From a virus, in IMG/VR virus record IMGVR_UViG_3300023184_000121, positions 1 through 62,817 of that record: a stretch of DNA of 62,817 bases; one strand, 5' to 3'. Both the position numbers and the translations under genes were made by a program. The notes under the pieces are model-generated. The model did not search any database, was not told where the DNA came from, and saw nothing but the letters and a program-made list of their open reading frames with translations. The number at the start of each line of letters is the position of its first letter. Within the stretch, counting starts at the first letter, position 1. This document shows positions 25,773 to 35,593 of the stretch, piece by piece.

Positions 25773-27899
25773 TTAGCACGGGTTCTTGATTCTGTACTGC
25801 TGCGCCGCAGTCGTTGCCTGCCTAGTGGCTATCGCCGTTGCCTGAATGTCAGCGTCTTCTTGAGAGACATACGAAATAAACTCTGCCGTTGATGTCCCGG
25901 AGACAGAGGGGCTCCCATTTGTGCATGAAAGCTTGATCGTGATTGTTTTTTGAGAAACCCAAACGTCCTTTGTGGTAGCAACGTCTTTTGATGGAGTCTC
26001 CAAGTTCACAATCATTGAGCTACCATCCTCTGCGACAACGCACGGCACGCTTTGATCCAAAGAGAGCCTGCCAACTGAAGGCTCTGGGTACGGATCCAGA
26101 AACATTCGGATCGACTCAACCCCAAATGCCCCACACCACTCCATCAGCAAAGAGAAGGCTTTATCGACTTCTGGAGAGTTAATCGACTCGCAAGTGCTTG
26201 TGTTTGTTCGATGAACGCTTTCTGTTGTGAGGCGCCTATACTGGGTTCTCAGCAGTCCCATCTCCCGAATCTTGTCTGCATCTGCCGAGTTTTCCCATTG
26301 GTACTTGTCGGTGATGGCAATTATTCGCTGCTGCAAAATATCTTTGTACTGCCCTTTTGAGCCCCTGTACGAGACCTTTACGTCAACGCTTCCAGATATT
26401 TGAGAAGCGTCTATTTCGGCGTACACCATTTGCTTTAGATCCATTGCGTCACCTAAAAGCCCGGTCTCCATCGAGGCATAAATTCGCTGATTCTTTTCTG
26501 TCGCAGACCCGTCTTGATTGATCGTCAAATAAGTGTCGAACCTGTTCGGAGTGAACGCTTCCCAAATGTGATTAAAGGAGGCGTCCTCGGTTGCGCCGTA
26601 GTCCACGGAAAATGCAAAAAGACGAGGTTGATTTCCAATAAACCCAGACGTCCATTCAATTGGACGGATTCCAGTCCAGATTCCGGCCCATGCCGGAGAC
26701 CTAGATTGATTCCATTCTGACGCCGGGACGTAGTCCAGAACCATTGTTGCGCTGTTTCCCTTCTCTAGGTAGGGAATTGAAGTCAAAAGGTAGTTTTCAA
26801 AAGAAGCAGCGCAAATTTGAGTGATATCCTGAGCCATCAATCGCTTCACTCGAGCCATTTCCACGTCCTTGTACAAAACCTGCGACGACAAGTACGAAGA
26901 TGCCGCAACGTCGGCGCTTACAAGCCCCCCTTGGCTAAACCACCACATCATGCCTGCCTGAAAGCAGATCGATTTTCCGGCAACGCATCCAATGTTAGGG
27001 TAAAGCGTATTTTGAAAGTTTGGAGTGGATGCCCAAAGCGACCTGTCGAGAACCCCGGAGGCAAATGAAAATGTGCTGCGATCACTGAACACGAAGAGCC
27101 TAGAGTCATTATTCTGCCCAATGTGGTCTGTCATGCCCGTTACGGGCCTTGGAATTGAAAAATCGCCCCTCCCCGCCCCAGACACCCGCTCTGTCCAACC
27201 AAGTGGATTTCCTAGATCTGAAGCTTGGATCACGTTCTCCGAGGCAACCCATAGTCTATTTCCTGAAAACGCCATCCAAAATCCAACAGGAGCATCAGCG
27301 GCCCGTTGACCTGTTAAATCCGATCCATCCCAATAATGCGGTGTGGACACGCCATCCTGAATCACAACAATTCGATGCGATGGAGTCACCGTTACGCCGC
27401 CAGCCGGGTTTGTTTCTGCGCTTTTTGTCGCAATAGCAAAGTTGACCCGATCAATATTTGGATCCAGCTCAATTCCAGAAAGCCTGTAATCATCCCAGTC
27501 TTTAGGCTGGGTTAAAGGAAAGGGCGCGTAGTAAACTCGCCCGTTAACGCAAAAAACGATGTAGGATATCTCGCGCTCAGAGGATTCCTGCCCGGATGGA
27601 GTAAATATTGTCGGCGCCCTGTAGACTATTGACCCGGTATTAGTTGTGATTGTAGTGGCTGCTGATGCTTGCTTGTTTGCGTTGAAAACAACCCCTCCTT
27701 GAAAGTTTCCTTTAGGCACAGAAAGCCTCATTGAAAACCCGGGCCTAGTTTGAACAATGCCGCCGCGCACATTTATGTTCACTCCCCACTTAAACTGGTC
27801 TTCTGGAAGCGCCCAAGGCGAGCGCACCGAGTTTACTCCATGCACCCATCCGGCAGAGGCTTTTTGCTGCCGCCCGGAAGTAATGTTTGGACTCTTCAT
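25773..27899 (-). CDS. Tail nozzle / stabilisation protein
   Basis: The 708-residue, beta-rich protein has an early segment N-V-R-G-G-I-V-Q-T-R-P-G-F and a WDG...P-V-G-F-W-x-A-F-S-G-N-R-L-W-V propeller-like region. These are typical of podovirus nozzle or tail-tube-B type proteins that form the distal channel of the short tail. It follows the adaptor gene, as expected. The TGACATG junction leaves a one-base gap. A late insert near 560-690 is less typical. Confidence 0.8.
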   Translation of the reverse strand: MKSPNITSGRQQKASAGWVHGVNSVRSPWALPEDQFKWGVNINVRGGIVQTRPGFSMRLSVPKGNFQGGVVFNANKQASAATTITTNTGSIVYRAPTIFTPSGQESSEREISYIVFCVNGRVYYAPFPLTQPKDWDDYRLSGIELDPNIDRVNFAIATKSAETNPAGGVTVTPSHRIVVIQDGVSTPHYWDGSDLTGQRAADAPVGFWMAFSGNRLWVASENVIQASDLGNPLGWTERVSGAGRGDFSIPRPVTGMTDHIGQNNDSRLFVFSDRSTFSFASGVLDRSLWASTPNFQNTLYPNIGCVAGKSICFQAGMMWWFSQGGLVSADVAASSYLSSQVLYKDVEMARVKRLMAQDITQICAASFENYLLTSIPYLEKGNSATMVLDYVPASEWNQSRSPAWAGIWTGIRPIEWTSGFIGNQPRLFAFSVDYGATEDASFNHIWEAFTPNRFDTYLTINQDGSATEKNQRIYASMETGLLGDAMDLKQMVYAEIDASQISGSVDVKVSYRGSKGQYKDILQQRIIAITDKYQWENSADADKIREMGLLRTQYRRLTTESVHRTNTSTCESINSPEVDKAFSLLMEWCGAFGVESIRMFLDPYPEPSVGRLSLDQSVPCVVAEDGSSMIVNLETPSKDVATTKDVWVSQKTITIKLSCTNGSPSVSGTSTAEFISYVSQEDADIQATAIATRQATTAAQQYRIKNPC

Positions 27900-27900
27900 G

Positions 27901-30900
27901 TCAGAACATTATTGGATCTTGCCCATCACCGTATGTGATGTTGTTTATTTGAGGCGTAGACATTGCGTGCCCCTCGGCGGCTTCGGTTTGTAATTGTAAA
28001 TATCGAACAGCCGTGGCCCAATATTTTTGAGCCTGCTCAAAGAAATCCTTATTCTCGAGGTCTACGGCGTGAACGGCAGCAATAATTGCCCGCACGTTTT
28101 CAATCGGCAAATAGTCATAAACTGACGTCACGACCGGGGCTTGAACGCGGTAAAGAATTCTTGCCCAAGCACAAGGCCTACCGATTCGGATTCTTCGATA
28201 TTTTGGATTTGTCTCGTCCGGGTGATACTGCCCAATCAACGTCATGTCGTTTGATCTGCCGTAATCAAAAGCGTAGAGAGAAATGTACCCAACGCTTTTT
28301 GGCTTTTCGACGTGCAGGATGACCTTTGCCAAGGTTGGTTGAAGAAGAGAATCTATAAAAAAAGTGCTCTTAACACTGTCTCCGACAGACTGATACTTAA
28401 CAAGCCCGGTAACTGAGGATGTGTTTATTGCGTGAGCGTATGTGTCGTAAAGCTGAAAAGACGAGGCATCAAACCTTCTAATGTAATAATATTGAGGAAC
28501 TAGCGCAGTAGACTCACTGAGCCCGCCGGGAAGAGAATCGTCTATGTTTGGTCGAGCGGTCACCTGCTGCCCGGTTTCAAAAATTGACTTGAGCGCAACT
28601 ATTTCAGTTGATGCCTTTGGCTTAGAATTAAAAACGTAAACCATTCGCAATTGGCCTACAGTCAATGACGTAAGCGTCACCTTGGATCCGCTCAAGTAAA
28701 CGGTGATGCTGTTCCCTGAGATTTTTATTGAGTAAAGCGTAGTCGCAGACAATGGGGCCGGAAGCGTCCCGGACGACGCAAAGTAAACAGGCATTCCATC
28801 TTGCAGATACTCTATACTGAAGGGAATTATTTCACTATTGTAAACTGCTGCGGACGCCGTCGCCCTATACGCAAAATAACTTTGCCCAGTCCCGAGCGCC
28901 GTAATGGATAGCGGAACCCGGTTTGTGACCGACGGCGGATCGACGTATATGTACGCGCCGTTTGTTGTTTTCCCTATGTAATACTGGATCGACCCAACTC
29001 CAACCGAAGGCGACGTAATTGGAAAAATGTAATCGCTACCAAGAAATACTGGCTGAGTAGAAGATATCCCAGAAAAATCACCGTACCAAATTCCAGTAAA
29101 ACCTACTCCAAATGCCCTTGTTAGAGCTAAATACAAGGTTCCGCTACCCGTCGATGTTATGATTATGTCCGAGAAATCTGGATTCTTAATCGTGAACGAA
29201 CCATTTGATGATGGGCCTTCTGCCCGATAGGTTGCCCCCTGCTGTAGCGGAGATGGCAACGTGCCAGTGCTCGAAAACTGAACAAAAATACCAGTAGAAG
29301 GAAGAATTGAAACGGTCGGGGCATAAGAATACCCGGTGCCTTCTGTTACTACCGTGATTCCAGTGACCACTCCTGTGAATTTGGTTGTAAAAGAAGCGCC
29401 TGATCCCTTTGAAAAGCTGTAAACGGGTGAAGAGTACCCGCTTCCGGGAGTCAGTATATTTAAACCAACAAGATTGCCAGCAGCATTAGAAACAACCGTT
29501 GCGGTAGCCCCGCTCCCGCTTCCTCCAAGGACATCTGTTATTACAACGGTTGCTCCGTTATAATTAATCCCGCCTGCTGTAACTAAAATTGAACCAATCC
29601 CACGAGAATCAAGGGTTGCTGTTCCACTTGCCCCTGTTCCACCTCCTCCCGTGATGTAAACAGCCGGAGCAGACGTGTAGTCGTAGCCGCTGTCTATCAT
29701 TTGAAAGGCAGTCACAAACGAAGTTGTAATAGAACACTGGGCATTTGCGTTCCCGGCGCTCAGCGCGACCCGTGGAGGGTATGCATACCCAGACCCGGCA
29801 GACGTAATAACAATTGCGTTAATTGCTTGAGAAACCGTATTTATGGAAGCGTAGGCAGACGCGCCCGATCCATAGCCAGTCAACGTGACGCCAGTCACCG
29901 CTCCTGCGCCATTAACAACGGCAACTCCTTTAGCATGGAACCCTGTCGCAGACAACCCTCCTCCAGAAAACACAACAGCCGGAGGAGAGGCAGCGCTATA
30001 TCCACTATTTCCGGCAGACACAGCAACAGAAGCAACATACTGTTTTCCTGTTGCCGCGTCGGTTGCCATTGTTGCCGTGGCTGTTGCCTGAACTCCAGTT
30101 GTGCCCCCCACAATCAACACTGTCGGCACTGCGGTGTACCCAATTCCGCCAATATCCGAAAATGTAACAGTCGGAGCTGACGTGTACCCTGTATTTGTGC
30201 CTCCAAAGCTTGCGCTAGTCACTGGCCCAGTAATTACCGCTATTGCCGATGCTCCTGATCCAGTGGCATTTGGGAGCGAAAAATTGGCGGCAATTTGGTT
30301 TCTATTCCCGGGAGCGGCAGTTGCCGTAATTAGCTTCACAACGCTATTAATTCCGCTTCCAAGAGTCGTAAAATTAATACTATTCGTCCCAGCAATAGCG
30401 TCCGCGTAGTTTGTGTGCAGAGTGCAAGAAAGAGGCTCGTTTTGCAGCAGTCCGATGTAATACGTCTGCCCGGCAATTAAAGGCGCAGGAAGCGTTCCTC
30501 CGTTGGTGTAAACCTGCACCGAGTCTCCAAGCGCGTATTGAGGAGCGACAGAAAAAATCAGCTTTGTCTGAGGCGATATAGCCTTCCGAATGTCTATCGC
30601 AAAAGAGCCAGAGCTGCCAGTCATGCGAATCTGATTTGACCCAGAGATTGCATCTGAAATGCTTTCATAAATTGCCAGATCCGTTGTGCTTATTGGAATG
30701 GCAAAGTAGGTCGTATCTTGAATTATTGGTGATGGCGCAATGAACGTAGTCGATCCCTGCTTGGACGGGAACACGACTTCGTTCGGGCTATCAATAGAAA
30801 TGGGCATAGCGACACTCGCTCTCACAACAGTGTTGAGATCGCAAAGCCTGTTGTCGTTCAGGACAACAGGGAGAGCGCTGTTAATGTTGTTAAAGAGCAC

Positions 30901-31659
30901 CGGGTTAATGCCCTGAATTGCATCAAGTTGATTTGCGTGTAGTTGAATATTGAGGTCATCAACCACCGAGGCGTAATACGTCGATCCTACGGTTAGCCCC
31001 TCTCCGACTCCTGTTGTAAGAGCGTCAACAGTAAATGGCTCCCCGCTAGTTGCGTAGTGTCCGTTAACTGTGTCGGTTGTGGTCAGTTGAGTCAGCGGAG
31101 AAACAGCAACCTCCCGGGTTTGAATCGTGACTCCGTCGGGAGCTATTGTTCCAAAAGCAAAATCCTGCTGGCTATGCACCGGGACAAGCATCCCGTCTAA
31201 CAGCGTTCCGTCTTCTGCTTGAGTTCTAAGCGCCCGGTTTGAAGAGTCTGTGCCTATAACTCGAATTTTGAGCCCAACGTCGGAGTTGTGCTCGGCAACA
31301 GCAACTAGTTGAGACGGCTGGCGAATGTCCATCAATGTACTCACCATCCCACGGTCATCCCATGCCCACTCAACCGTGTTATACATCCCCCCCTTGTTGA
31401 CGTGGAACTGAAATAGCCTGTTTCGGAAGTAGGTAGGGCTGCCATCCACGTTGACGGCGAGGGGTATCTCTACCCCCCGGGGAAGCGTAACAGTTACGCC
31501 ATCCCATCCAGTGCAGACGTCCACCTCGCGATTTTGATGAAACCAGTGAGCTTGATCCATCAGGCTTTGAACAGCCTGAGTGATCGTCCTAAACGCCTTT
31601 GCCTTATCGGCAGTGGCAAGGATCTCTTGAACTTCCTCAATGATCTCCGAAACAAACAT
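27901..31659 (-). CDS. Tail adaptor (tubular A type) with a very large beta-repeat insertion
   Basis: The 1252-residue protein starts with EIIEEVQEILATADKAKAFR and V-T-L-P-R-G-V-E-I-P-L-A-V-N-V, the hallmark start of podovirus tail-adaptor proteins that ring the portal. The matching end (YRRIRIGRPCAWARILYR, YDYLPIENVRAIIAA) closes the chain. Between them lie about 800 residues of beta-rich repeats including several G-S-G-Y-x-S-A-P-x-V units near 450-760 and T-L-P-x-P-L segments. Ordinary adaptors are much shorter, so this is an adaptor fused to a fibre- or carbohydrate-binding-like insert. Confidence 0.8.
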   Translation of the reverse strand: MFVSEIIEEVQEILATADKAKAFRTITQAVQSLMDQAHWFHQNREVDVCTGWDGVTVTLPRGVEIPLAVNVDGSPTYFRNRLFQFHVNKGGMYNTVEWAWDDRGMVSTLMDIRQPSQLVAVAEHNSDVGLKIRVIGTDSSNRALRTQAEDGTLLDGMLVPVHSQQDFAFGTIAPDGVTIQTREVAVSPLTQLTTTDTVNGHYATSGEPFTVDALTTGVGEGLTVGSTYYASVVDDLNIQLHANQLDAIQGINPVLFNNINSALPVVLNDNRLCDLNTVVRASVAMPISIDSPNEVVFPSKQGSTTFIAPSPIIQDTTYFAIPISTTDLAIYESISDAISGSNQIRMTGSSGSFAIDIRKAISPQTKLIFSVAPQYALGDSVQVYTNGGTLPAPLIAGQTYYIGLLQNEPLSCTLHTNYADAIAGTNSINFTTLGSGINSVVKLITATAAPGNRNQIAANFSLPNATGSGASAIAVITGPVTSASFGGTNTGYTSAPTVTFSDIGGIGYTAVPTVLIVGGTTGVQATATATMATDAATGKQYVASVAVSAGNSGYSAASPPAVVFSGGGLSATGFHAKGVAVVNGAGAVTGVTLTGYGSGASAYASINTVSQAINAIVITSAGSGYAYPPRVALSAGNANAQCSITTSFVTAFQMIDSGYDYTSAPAVYITGGGGTGASGTATLDSRGIGSILVTAGGINYNGATVVITDVLGGSGSGATATVVSNAAGNLVGLNILTPGSGYSSPVYSFSKGSGASFTTKFTGVVTGITVVTEGTGYSYAPTVSILPSTGIFVQFSSTGTLPSPLQQGATYRAEGPSSNGSFTIKNPDFSDIIITSTGSGTLYLALTRAFGVGFTGIWYGDFSGISSTQPVFLGSDYIFPITSPSVGVGSIQYYIGKTTNGAYIYVDPPSVTNRVPLSITALGTGQSYFAYRATASAAVYNSEIIPFSIEYLQDGMPVYFASSGTLPAPLSATTLYSIKISGNSITVYLSGSKVTLTSLTVGQLRMVYVFNSKPKASTEIVALKSIFETGQQVTARPNIDDSLPGGLSESTALVPQYYYIRRFDASSFQLYDTYAHAINTSSVTGLVKYQSVGDSVKSTFFIDSLLQPTLAKVILHVEKPKSVGYISLYAFDYGRSNDMTLIGQYHPDETNPKYRRIRIGRPCAWARILYRVQAPVVTSVYDYLPIENVRAIIAAVHAVDLENKDFFEQAQKYWATAVRYLQLQTEAAEGHAMSTPQINNITYGDGQDPIMF

Positions 31660-31662
31660 GAG

Positions 31663-32025
31663 TTAGTATTTTTTGGATCCCTCTTGGGCAATGGATTTCA
31701 AAAACTTCTCATCTTCCGACAAGGGCTCTTGCGCTTCCTGATCAGCAGACTCCATTGCTTCCTCCTCGGGGGACTCAGTGCCGCCATATGCCATTGTTCC
31801 TCCCTTTTGTCCCTCAACAGCCATTGAGGCGGCTTTCAGTGCCTGCGATAGCTCGCTCACAAGCATATTGACGGTGTCAAAGATCTCCTTTGGCATTGAA
31901 AGCATTACGGATCCGTCTGCCGGGGATCCAGCGGGGGCACCCATAGGAGCGCCTTGCATTGATGCTGCGATATCGCCCTCACCCATTCCGGGATTGGCGC
32001 TCATGTTCATGTCTTTTGGTGGCAT
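31663..32025 (-). CDS. Hypothetical 120-residue Met/Gly-rich acidic protein
   Basis: ATG at 32025. The first 40 residues are Met/Gly/Pro/Ala-rich (MPPKDMNMSANPGMGEGD), followed by a helix (about 42-68) and a Glu-rich tail. It precedes the adaptor gene directly. Low-complexity acidic proteins in this position are often minor structural or chaperone-like proteins; nothing more specific can be said. Confidence 0.6.
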   Translation of the reverse strand: MPPKDMNMSANPGMGEGDIAASMQGAPMGAPAGSPADGSVMLSMPKEIFDTVNMLVSELSQALKAASMAVEGQKGGTMAYGGTESPEEEAMESADQEAQEPLSEDEKFLKSIAQEGSKKY

Positions 32026-32071
32026 AGTGTGTAGGTGTAGGGAAGCAATAATGCTTCAGATTATTTTTTTC
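32026..32071. terminator. Stem-loop between sugar cassette and tail genes
   Basis: GAAGCA/TGCTTC (32042-32047 with 32052-32057, ATAA loop) forms a six-pair hairpin. On the plus strand it is followed after four bases by a T-run; on the minus strand, the coding direction, it has no T-run after it. It could attenuate minus transcription or end rare plus transcripts. Confidence 0.35.
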
Positions 32072-32668
32072 TCAAGACGATAACACTAATTCTAGGTTGT
32101 CGCCTTCTTGAGCACCAACGGAGTACTTCAGTGCTGCATACAACCTTAGCGTAAAATCTAGATGCTCAGGATTTGTCAGCGAATTGCTCTCAAAAACAAT
32201 TTTACTTGGTGCAAGGCTTGGCTTTTTAAGCATCTCAATAAAAAACCACTTCAAAACAGAACAATCGCCGCCCTCAGTGTCAATTTTTAACAAATTTATG
32301 GACTCCACGTTGTTTCCAGAAATCAGCTCGGAAATAGGCATTAACGGAACCTGATCAACGGTTAGCGCGTGCGTGCATTGCAGTTTGTAATGTTGAGGAT
32401 GTGGCCCCCCAATTGAATTACACCCCCTCAACCAGTCAGGAAGTCCAAGATTGGCAATTACGTCAGGATGAACAAAATAGACATCGCAATATCCGCCTGT
32501 GTTGTCAAATGAGATTGCCGCGTGGATCTTTTTGACGTTTTGCCTTTCTGGCAAAGCTGCCAAATAAAACCCAATAGGCTCAACACACAATCCCACTGCG
32601 TCTGGTGCTGATTTTTCAACAACTGACTCAAAGTCAGACGTGCCAATTTCTATAAAGTCGTAATGCAT
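32072..32668 (-). CDS. FkbM-like SAM-dependent methyltransferase
   Basis: The 198-residue protein starts MHYDFIEIGTSDFESVVE, an opening SAM-binding strand with the G-T-S-D loop, and contains NLLKIDTEGGD near residues 130-140, the signature of the FkbM methyltransferase domain (O-methylation, often of sugars). The ATG at 32668 follows TAGT, the end of a glycosyltransferase gene. With three glycosyltransferases and a cupin-like gene upstream, it likely caps or decorates a glycan. Confidence 0.8.
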   Translation of the reverse strand: MHYDFIEIGTSDFESVVEKSAPDAVGLCVEPIGFYLAALPERQNVKKIHAAISFDNTGGYCDVYFVHPDVIANLGLPDWLRGCNSIGGPHPQHYKLQCTHALTVDQVPLMPISELISGNNVESINLLKIDTEGGDCSVLKWFFIEMLKKPSLAPSKIVFESNSLTNPEHLDFTLRLYAALKYSVGAQEGDNLELVLSS

Positions 32669-32669
32669 A

Positions 32670-33563
32670 CTATTCAATTAATTTTACCCAAGCTTCAACG
32701 CGAGTGCGCCAGTCAAAATGGTCTCTTGCATAAGCTTGTGAACGCTCGCAGGCTTGTTTATAAATTGTCGGATCGCGATGCGCTAGAAGCGCGGCCTTGG
32801 CATCTTCGACCCATTCATCTTCTGGAAGGCGCAATGGAATGCCAAAATTTCCGTCAAAATAACCAACCCCGGCGGAGCACAAAACCAATCGACCTGCCGC
32901 TGTTGCTTCCAGCATAGGCAAGCCACAGGCTTCGTAATCCGATGGAAGTAAAAGTGCGTCTATTGACTCATAAAACCCAGCCATGCACAGATGATGCATG
33001 AAGGTGTGATCGCGAAACTCAAGCGGCAACCCGTCCAGCGTCTTTGAGACCAAGTGCTTTCTTTTGAAATCCTTACCAGACGGGCGCTCGTGAAACAGCG
33101 CACCAGCATACCCAACAACGCGCAAAGAGTTGCTGGCTTTTGAATAAAAATGATCAAAATCAATTCCGTTTAAAACGACGTCAGGAATCCGTTGAACCCC
33201 AAATTGTTTACTCGACTCCACGAGTGTTGGATTGATTACTCCGTAAGCTTTTAATTCATCAAATACCTCTGCTCCTGAGGTTTGCACGCACTGGTGAATG
33301 TCTGTGTCATTGTGGGCGACAGTCACAATCCGATTTTTTGGAATTGCAAATGTATGCAATAGATGGGGTAGCGCTTGTGGAATAGTGTACCAGACTTGAA
33401 ATTTTTGCCTCAAATACTCGATCTCTGTTGCGCTGTAAGAGCTTCTCCAGTCGAGAATGTGAGCGTAAATTCCGCGCTCCCAAAACCTTTTGATTAAAGC
33501 GTTGTGAATCTGACCGAAAGCCCATGCGTTCTCGATGAAGAATAAAACGGATCGGCTATACAT
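32670..33563 (-). CDS. Glycosyltransferase (GT-B type), tandem copy 2
   Basis: The 297-residue protein starts MYSRSVLFFIENAWAFGQIH. The C-terminal half has S-D-Y-E-A-C-G-L-P-M-L-E-A-T-A-A-G-R-L-V-L-C, the nucleotide-sugar-binding E-x(7)-E type motif of GT-B enzymes. It is a clear tandem duplicate of the gene at 33565-34458: most residues match and both end V-K-L-I-E. The chain is short for a GT-B enzyme (usually 350-400), so the N-terminal domain is reduced in both copies. Substrate unknown. Confidence 0.82.
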   Translation of the reverse strand: MYSRSVLFFIENAWAFGQIHNALIKRFWERGIYAHILDWRSSYSATEIEYLRQKFQVWYTIPQALPHLLHTFAIPKNRIVTVAHNDTDIHQCVQTSGAEVFDELKAYGVINPTLVESSKQFGVQRIPDVVLNGIDFDHFYSKASNSLRVVGYAGALFHERPSGKDFKRKHLVSKTLDGLPLEFRDHTFMHHLCMAGFYESIDALLLPSDYEACGLPMLEATAAGRLVLCSAGVGYFDGNFGIPLRLPEDEWVEDAKAALLAHRDPTIYKQACERSQAYARDHFDWRTRVEAWVKLIE

Positions 33564-33564
33564 A

Positions 33565-34458
33565 TTATTCAATTAATTTTACCCAAGGCTCGATGCGGTC
33601 ACTCCAATCGAAATGGTCTCGAGCGTACTGCTGGGATCGCTCGCAGGTCTCTCGGTATATTATTGGGTCTTGGTGCGCCAATAGGGCGGCTCTGGCGTCC
33701 TTAACCCACTCGTCTTCCGGGAGACGGCAATTAACTCCAAAATTTCCGTCAAAATAACCAACTCCAGAGGAACATAGCACTAATCTTCCGGCGGCAGCCG
33801 CCTCCATCATGGGCAAGCCGCAGGCTTCATAGCTAGAGGGCAGCAAAAGAGCGTCTATCGTCTGGTAGAACGAAGCCATGCACAAGTGATGCATGAAATT
33901 GTGGTCTTTAAACTCAAGCGGCAACCCATCCAGCACCCTTGGGATAAGTTCCTTTCGTTTACAGTCAACTCCATCGGGACGGTTATGAAACAGCGCCCCG
34001 GCGTACCCGGCAATCTTCACTGCATTGCCTATGGGCGAGTAGAAAAAGTCAAAATCAATGCCGTTGAGTACGACATCTGGAACTCGCGTCAGCCCAAACT
34101 GCTGGCTAGACGATACCAGCGACTCGTGGACGGCTCCATAGGCTTTGAGGCCGTCAAACATCTCAGGGCCAGCAGCCATGACTGCTTTGTGGATGTCGTC
34201 GTCAGCGTGCGCGACCGTAATGATGCGTTCTTTTGGAATTCCAAACGTCTGCATCAAAACAGGAACCTGCGGCGGGTTCGTGTACCAGTACTCAAACTTT
34301 TGCCGCAAGTACTCTATCTCAAGGGCACTGTAGCTCAGATTCCAGTCGAGAATGTGAGAGTAAATACCATGCTGCCACAGTCTCTTCACAAGTGCATTGT
34401 GAATTGTTCCAAACGCCCAAGCGTTACGAGTAAAAAACAGGACAGAATTTTTATACAT
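33565..34458 (-). CDS. Glycosyltransferase (GT-B type), tandem copy 1
   Basis: The 297-residue protein starts MYKNSVLFFTRNAWAFGTIH. It contains S-S-Y-E-A-C-G-L-P-M-M-E-A-A-A-A-G-R-L-V-L-C, as in its tandem copy downstream, and ends in the same V-K-L-I-E before TAATATG. The start overlaps the upstream GT4-like gene by eight bases, which argues for coupled translation. Duplication with divergence suggests that the two copies add sugars to different acceptors or linkages. Confidence 0.82.
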   Translation of the reverse strand: MYKNSVLFFTRNAWAFGTIHNALVKRLWQHGIYSHILDWNLSYSALEIEYLRQKFEYWYTNPPQVPVLMQTFGIPKERIITVAHADDDIHKAVMAAGPEMFDGLKAYGAVHESLVSSSQQFGLTRVPDVVLNGIDFDFFYSPIGNAVKIAGYAGALFHNRPDGVDCKRKELIPRVLDGLPLEFKDHNFMHHLCMASFYQTIDALLLPSSYEACGLPMMEAAAAGRLVLCSSGVGYFDGNFGVNCRLPEDEWVKDARAALLAHQDPIIYRETCERSQQYARDHFDWSDRIEPWVKLIE

Positions 34459-35593
34459 ACAAGCTCTTGTAATTCAACCCGAGCGAAGTCAACGGTCGGT
34501 CATGTAGCTCATACCATCCATTTCCGCGCATCACATCCGAAAAGTCGTCAAATGCTCTCTGGAACTTAGGACGAACTGCGTCCAACGAGAAATTATCCTG
34601 AGCAAAACGAATCATTCGATCCCGGTTAATGGTCGGAACCAATCGAATGGCCCGAAGGATATCTCCCATCGTGGTACATCTGAACCCATTCACTCCATCT
34701 ACGATGTATTCCGTCATTGCTCCTGCATCAGTGCAGACCGGGACACACCCGCTCAACATCGACTCAACAGCGGTTCCCCCAAACGGTTCCCAGTACGTTG
34801 AAAGGAGGAATGAAAAAGATGCTTCTCCAAGAAGCCGTTTCCGGGTTTCGAGATCAGCGTATCCAATGTACTCGACGTGATCGGGCCATTTCTCGTATCC
34901 CACATCCTGCGGGCCTCCCTGCCCGGCTATGACCAATTTGACGCCAGCTCGGAACGAAACCTCAATTGCAATATCAACGCCCTTATTTGGGCCAATCCGA
35001 CCCAATGCAACCGCATAAGGCTGGCGCTCGCTTTTTGCCTCGAAGTCTCGAAGGTCAAAATAATTTGGAACGACTCGCCCGTACCATTCCGGGTTACAAT
35101 ACGCAACTGTCTGCGTCCCGGCAAAAGCCGCTTTAAGCGGATAGGACTCGTAGCAGCGAAATTGAGCAAAGGCGTATCCACACCCAATGCCGGGCTCAAC
35201 GACAATCAAGTCGCCGTCTTTATTTGCCTCATGCGCGGACTGAGCTGTACCTCCCCAGAAGCACAAAACAAAGTCCCCCCGTTGTTTTCGAGCATAAATT
35301 TCCCGCCCAGCGTTTTCGTTGAACGTCTTGTGGGCGTGGTCGTCAATTGAATGCTTGAACAAGCCCTTCTTCCAGTCGTATCCCCCGTAAGCCTGCTCGA
35401 GCGTGTCATTGTCTGTGACCGTCACCTGCTCGTCGGCATCCGTCACGGAGTCCTTGTGGCCGTAATGGATCGTCTTGTAACCATGCCCCCGAAACATGGT
35501 CAGAAACTTACGCACCTTTTGGGTAAAGGCGCACGCTACATAGTCAGCGTTGGAGATGGTGTGAGGGAGTCCAAGGCAGTGTAGTTGAGTCAT
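34451..35593 (-). CDS. GT4-family-like glycosyltransferase
   Basis: The 380-residue protein has the GT4 layout: an N-terminal Rossmann-like half with V-V-E-P-G-I-G, then V-A-L-G-R-I-G-P-N-K-G-V-D near 190-205, V-I-A-G-Q-G-G, and S-T-Y-W-E-P-F-G-G-T-A-V-E-S-M-L-S-G near 263-280, the donor-sugar E-x(7)-E site. Full length for the family. It heads the three-glycosyltransferase run that follows the fibre genes and would start or extend a glycan. Confidence 0.88.
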   Translation of the reverse strand: MTQLHCLGLPHTISNADYVACAFTQKVRKFLTMFRGHGYKTIHYGHKDSVTDADEQVTVTDNDTLEQAYGGYDWKKGLFKHSIDDHAHKTFNENAGREIYARKQRGDFVLCFWGGTAQSAHEANKDGDLIVVEPGIGCGYAFAQFRCYESYPLKAAFAGTQTVAYCNPEWYGRVVPNYFDLRDFEAKSERQPYAVALGRIGPNKGVDIAIEVSFRAGVKLVIAGQGGPQDVGYEKWPDHVEYIGYADLETRKRLLGEASFSFLLSTYWEPFGGTAVESMLSGCVPVCTDAGAMTEYIVDGVNGFRCTTMGDILRAIRLVPTINRDRMIRFAQDNFSLDAVRPKFQRAFDDFSDVMRGNGWYELHDRPLTSLGLNYKSLYV

